This document shows positions 13,913 to 16,347 of a DNA stretch of 16,347 nucleotides, in pieces (within the stretch, counting starts at the first letter, position 1; the number at the start of each line of letters is the position of its first letter). The notes beneath the pieces are model-generated. The model saw only the letters and a program-made list of their open reading frames with translations. It did not search any database and was not told the origin of the DNA. The stretch comes from an uncultured Bacteroidaceae bacterium. Its GTDB lineage: Bacteria; Bacteroidota; Bacteroidia; Bacteroidales; Bacteroidaceae. The stretch spans positions 1 to 16,347 of the forward strand of contig CAKQRW010000054.1 of assembly GCA_934271655.1 (NCBI GenBank). Reading direction: 5' to 3'. Made by a program: the position numbers and the translations under genes.

Positions 13913-15340
13913 TTAGAAATCCTGGTTGTTTCTGTCTTCCTCTTTCTCGAAGTATTCGGCTATCTCGCGCTCTGCGCTGTCGGAGAAGGCGTAAGCCTCG
14001 TCGTGCTGGCTGACATCGAGTCCGAGCGTCTCGCTCTTGACCGACACTCGCATCGGTATCATCTTGTTGGTTATCCAGTAGAGCAGCAGGCTGACCACGA
14101 AGGTGTATGCCACGACGATGGCCACTCCGATGATGGAGTTGATGAACTCTGTCCATCCGCCGTGCACGAGTCCTGTATACGAGAACACGCCTGTGAGTAT
14201 GGTTGCGAAGATGCCGCCTGTGCCGTGTGTCGGGAACACGTCGAGCGCATCGTCTATGCTTGACTTCTCTCTCCAGTGGACAGCTATGTTGCAGATGAGT
14301 GTTGTGATGACTGCAATGATGAAGCTCTGGCTCGTTGTCACCACATCGGCGCATGGGGTGATGGCCACAAGTCCTACCACGGCTCCCACTGCGGCACCCA
14401 TGCCTGAGGGCTTGCGTCCTCTGAGGCAGTCGAAGAATATCCAGCACATCATGGCTGTGGCTCCCGAGGTGTTGGTGTTGAGAAAGGCTTTCACGGCTAT
14501 GCCGTCTGCGGCGAGGCCAGAGCCTCCGTTGAAGCCGAACCATCCGAGCCACAGCAGGGCTGCTCCGAGGATGACGAATGGTATGTTGGCTGGCAGGTGC
14601 TGGCCCGACTTGGCGTTGGTGCGACGTCCGAGGAAGAGGGCTCCTGCGAGTGCTGCCACACCTGATGAGGCGTGGACAACGATGCCTCCGGCAAAGTCGT
14701 GTATGTTGAGCCATTCATGCAGCAAGCCGTGTGGATGCCATGTCCAGTGGGCGAGCGGACAGTAGATGAAGATGCAGAAGAGCATCATGAAGACCATGTA
14801 GGCGGAGAAGCGGACGCGCTCTGCGAAGGAGCCTGTGATGAGTGAGGGCGTGATGATGGCAAACTTCATCTGGAAGAGGGCGTAGAGTGCCAGCGGGATG
14901 GTCACGATGCCTCCCTCTGCCAACTGGCGTATGGCCTCATTGCTGCTGTCGGTTGAGGCTGCCTTGGCTCCCACGCCCTGGAACATGAAGAAGTCTAACG
15001 GGTTGCCGATGAGTCCCAGGCCGCCCACATCGCTGCCGAAGGAGAGGCTGAAGCCGCATACCACCCACAGTATGCTTATTATTCCCATGGCTATGAAAGA
15101 CTGGAGAATGGTGCTGATGACATTCTTCTTGCCTACCATGCCTCCGTAGAAGAAGCTCAGTCCTGGCGTCATCATCAGCACGAAGATGGTGGCGGTGATC
15201 ATCCATGCCACGTTGGCTGCCGTGCATTGGTCTGTCTCTTCAAATTCCCATAGTCCTGCCTCTTCTGGCATGAACGCTCCGATTATCGCTATGATGATGA
15301 GTGCCGCCATCAGGATAATCCATCTTTTCTTTACTTTCAT
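13913..15340 (-). CDS. amtB: Ammonium transporter (Amt/AmtB family)
   Basis: A 475-residue inner-membrane protein with about eleven membrane segments after a hydrophobic N-terminus. Family signatures are plain: TPGLSFFYGGMVGKKN near the start, DFAGGIVVHASSGVAAL with His223, and DDALDVFPTHGTGGI with His372. The 149-residue spacing of these two pore histidines agrees with E. coli AmtB (168 and 318). A charged cytoplasmic tail rich in Glu follows (EYFEKEEDRNNQDF). The protein conducts ammonium into the cell and is normally blocked by PII proteins; no glnK/glnB gene is in the window. A promoter-like -7 box lies about 75 nt upstream, and the outer-membrane gene follows in the same operon. Confidence 0.96.
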   Translation of the reverse strand: MKVKKRWIILMAALIIIAIIGAFMPEEAGLWEFEETDQCTAANVAWMITATIFVLMMTPGLSFFYGGMVGKKNVISTILQSFIAMGIISILWVVCGFSLSFGSDVGGLGLIGNPLDFFMFQGVGAKAASTDSSNEAIRQLAEGGIVTIPLALYALFQMKFAIITPSLITGSFAERVRFSAYMVFMMLFCIFIYCPLAHWTWHPHGLLHEWLNIHDFAGGIVVHASSGVAALAGALFLGRRTNAKSGQHLPANIPFVILGAALLWLGWFGFNGGSGLAADGIAVKAFLNTNTSGATAMMCWIFFDCLRGRKPSGMGAAVGAVVGLVAITPCADVVTTSQSFIIAVITTLICNIAVHWREKSSIDDALDVFPTHGTGGIFATILTGVFSYTGLVHGGWTEFINSIIGVAIVVAYTFVVSLLLYWITNKMIPMRVSVKSETLGLDVSQHDEAYAFSDSAEREIAEYFEKEEDRNNQDF

Positions 15341-15414
15341 AATTGTGTTTTACTTTGTGTGTTGTGTTGTTGTATGTGTTTATTTTATAGTGCCGCTTGT
15401 TTGCTTGTCGAATG

Positions 15415-15422
15415 CAAAATTA
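15415..15422 (-). promoter_or_regulatory. Probable -7 box of the amt operon
   Basis: Minus-strand TAATTTTG fits TAnnTTTG, in a very AT-rich region. The -33 position at 19 nt reads AATG, not TTTG, so the promoter may be weak or activator-dependent, which would suit a nitrogen-regulated transporter. The leader is about 70 nt. Confidence 0.45.
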
Positions 15423-15594
15423 TATAAAAATATTGACATAACATTTGTTTTTGATGGTAAAAGTTTAAAATGTCTGTCAATTTGTTTGTTTTATTGGTTT
15501 ATAGCTATAAATTTGATTAAGGAATGGCAGCTTCTGTCTCACTTCTTCATTATCGTTGGCTTGGCGCATGCGCATAGTTTGCCATGCGATGTTG

Positions 15595-15648
15595 TATAGA
15601 GAGGGTCTATCTATAGAGGAGGATTGTTTCTATAGTTTGTCTATAGAG
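15595..15648. repeat. Cluster of TATAGA / CTATAG motifs
   Basis: CTATAG occurs at 15611-15616, 15630-15635 and 15641-15646, with a related TATAGAGAGG at 15595. The core CTATAG is self-complementary. This is a short AT-rich repeat cluster; its meaning is unknown. The rest of 15423-15594 shows no gene or other clear element. Confidence 0.35.
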
Positions 15649-15756
15649 AGTCCATCATATGATATATATAGTTAGCGGATAGCTGCGGTTGGCGCTGCCA
15701 ATCTTGTGTTGCAGGGAGCGTGGCGGATAAATGTGGAGCTTGTTTCAGATAGATGC

Positions 15757-15897
15757 ATTGCCCAAATGGGGGAACGGAGTTTGGGCAATCATTGCCCGAG
15801 GCTTGGGCAATCATTGCCCACGGCTTGGTCATCGAATGCCCACGGCTTGGTCATCGAGTGCCCGAGGCTTGGTCATCGAGTGCCCACGGCTTGGTCA
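15757..15897. repeat. 22-bp tandem array with inverted-repeat units
   Basis: Five 22-bp units start at 15781, 15803, 15825, 15847 and 15869, then a partial one at 15891. Units 1-2 begin TTGGGCAATCATTGCCC, containing the palindrome GGGCAAT-C-ATTGCCC. Units 3-5 begin TTGGTCATCGA and have lost it. All end in CGAGGC or CACGGC. An upstream arm ATTGCCCAAA (15757-15766) is the exact reverse complement of TTTGGGCAAT at 15780-15789. All three plus frames stay open across the array, a by-product of the stop-free unit. Confidence 0.9.
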
Positions 15898-16128
15898 CTG
15901 TGGATTCATCGTGTGTTTGCAGATGGCTCCTCGCATGTGTGCTGAGAGAACATCGGCAGGGCTGACATGAAGTACTCTTTCCTTCAGGTATGACTGAGAA
16001 TGCTTGAACATTCCTATATGTGTAAGTCTTTTTGTGAAGTCAATCTCGTGGGAGAAGTACTCGAATGCCACGTTCTTGTGCCCAAAGCGAGCGAAAAACT
16101 GCTTGATATACTCCTGATGTTCTGGCAA
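15895..16128 (-). CDS. Doubtful short ORF, possible gene remnant
   Basis: From a TTG at 16128, 77 codons run to a TGA at 15895. The frame remains open back to 16215 but contains no ATG there. The product (EYIKQFFARFGHKNVAFEYF... ending in CKHTMNPQ) has a reasonable composition, but I recognise no family and no ribosome site. Both ends touch repeats: the stop abuts the 22-bp array and the upstream extension is encoded by the 16153-16196 repeat. It may be a decayed gene fragment or chance. Confidence 0.25.
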   Translation of the reverse strand: MPEHQEYIKQFFARFGHKNVAFEYFSHEIDFTKRLTHIGMFKHSQSYLKERVLHVSPADVLSAHMRGAICKHTMNPQ

Positions 16129-16152
16129 GAGGGGGCTTTTTTGCTGAAAACG

Positions 16153-16196
16153 GATGCTTTTATGATACTTCGCTGATACTTTTATGATACTTTTTC
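16153..16196. repeat. 22-bp direct duplication
   Basis: GATGCTTTTATGATACTT at 16153-16170 recurs exactly 22 bp on as GATACTTTTATGATACTT at 16175-16192, 17 of 18 bases alike. It is the fourth place in the window with a 22-bp period. Confidence 0.7.
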
Positions 16197-16307
16197 GCTT
16201 TTTTGGGGAAAAGTGTCATTTGTGTTAATTGTAGGTATTTCAAGTGGATAGAACTGGCATAAGCCTAAGGAATGGTAAGCGGCTCCGCGTTTATACCTTG
16301 CATAATC

Positions 16308-16347
16308 AAAAAAAGCAGTAACAGCATTTCTTTGATAGCTGTTACTG
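16308..16347 (-). terminator. Intrinsic terminator of a minus-strand gene beyond the right edge
   Basis: CAGTAACAGC (16316-16325) and GCTGTTACTG (16338-16347) form a perfect 10-bp stem with a 12-nt loop. On the minus strand it is followed by GC and then seven Ts (16314-16308). This is a typical Rho-independent terminator, so a gene reading leftward should end just outside the window. The stretch 16217-16307 holds nothing else recognised. Confidence 0.8.

Noticed and set aside
13611..14714. 367-codon minus-strand open frame rich in Arg and His
   Set aside because: It is an out-of-frame shadow across the ends of the amt and outer-membrane genes and has no protein-like features.
15757..15897. 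Possible CRISPR array
   Set aside because: Units are 22 bp head-to-tail with no unique spacers and no cas genes in the window, so it is a tandem repeat.
15706..15970. Plus-strand proteins of 70-79 residues with repeated PRLGH/TAWS motifs
   Set aside because: All three frames are open because the 22-bp unit lacks stops; there is no ribosome site and no family resemblance.

Overview
The window looks like a chromosomal segment from a Bacteroidales bacterium, most likely a Prevotellaceae-type gut or rumen organism. Three things suggest this: promoters with the Bacteroidetes TTTG / TAnnTTTG architecture (clear at 3700-3731 and 12056-12086), weak or absent Shine-Dalgarno sites at some genes, and the families present (a short TonB-receptor-like outer-membrane barrel, a PMCA-type Ca2+ ATPase, HrpB). 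The species is inferred; no rRNA or tRNA gene was seen. G+C is about half by eye.

Layout. Positions 1-3560, plus strand: the tail of an upstream gene and its terminator, then a YczE-like membrane protein overlapping the HrpB helicase gene by 4 bp. Positions 3700-4858, plus strand: a sigma-70-like protein fused to a C-terminal macrodomain-like (A1S_2505-like) domain behind a good Bacteroidetes promoter. It converges, across a perfect 19-bp stem-loop, on a minus-strand VWA-domain gene (5006-5632). Positions 6053-12086, minus strand: a five-gene unit that starts at one strong promoter with a 17-bp palindrome in it. In transcription order it holds an NMN adenylyltransferase-NADAR fusion, a second NADAR protein, a Nudix-type NrtR-like regulator, a Ca2+ P-type ATPase and an AlkD-type DNA glycosylase, ending at a hairpin. 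Positions 12228-15422, minus strand: an Amt ammonium transporter followed 15 nt later by an outer-membrane TonB-plug/barrel protein. Positions 15423-16347: mostly non-coding, with a 22-bp repeat array, a doubtful short ORF and a terminator for a minus-strand gene beyond the right edge.

How the genes may work together. The 6-12 kb operon mixes NAD synthesis (NMNAT), an NAD/ADP-ribose-responsive Nudix regulator, and two NADAR modules, a family known to cleave N-glycosidic bonds of ADP-ribosylated guanine or riboflavin intermediates. It also carries an alkyl-base DNA glycosylase. A plausible reading is a stress or repair unit that rebuilds NAD and removes ADP-ribosyl or alkyl lesions under NAD-status control. 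The nearby sigma/macro-like fusion and VWA protein fit the same theme but are not transcriptionally linked to it. This is inference from domains and order.

Four intergenic places carry unrelated-sequence direct repeats that all have a 22-bp period (4944-5020, 5910-6033, 15781-15897, 16153-16196), a pattern worth checking across the genome.
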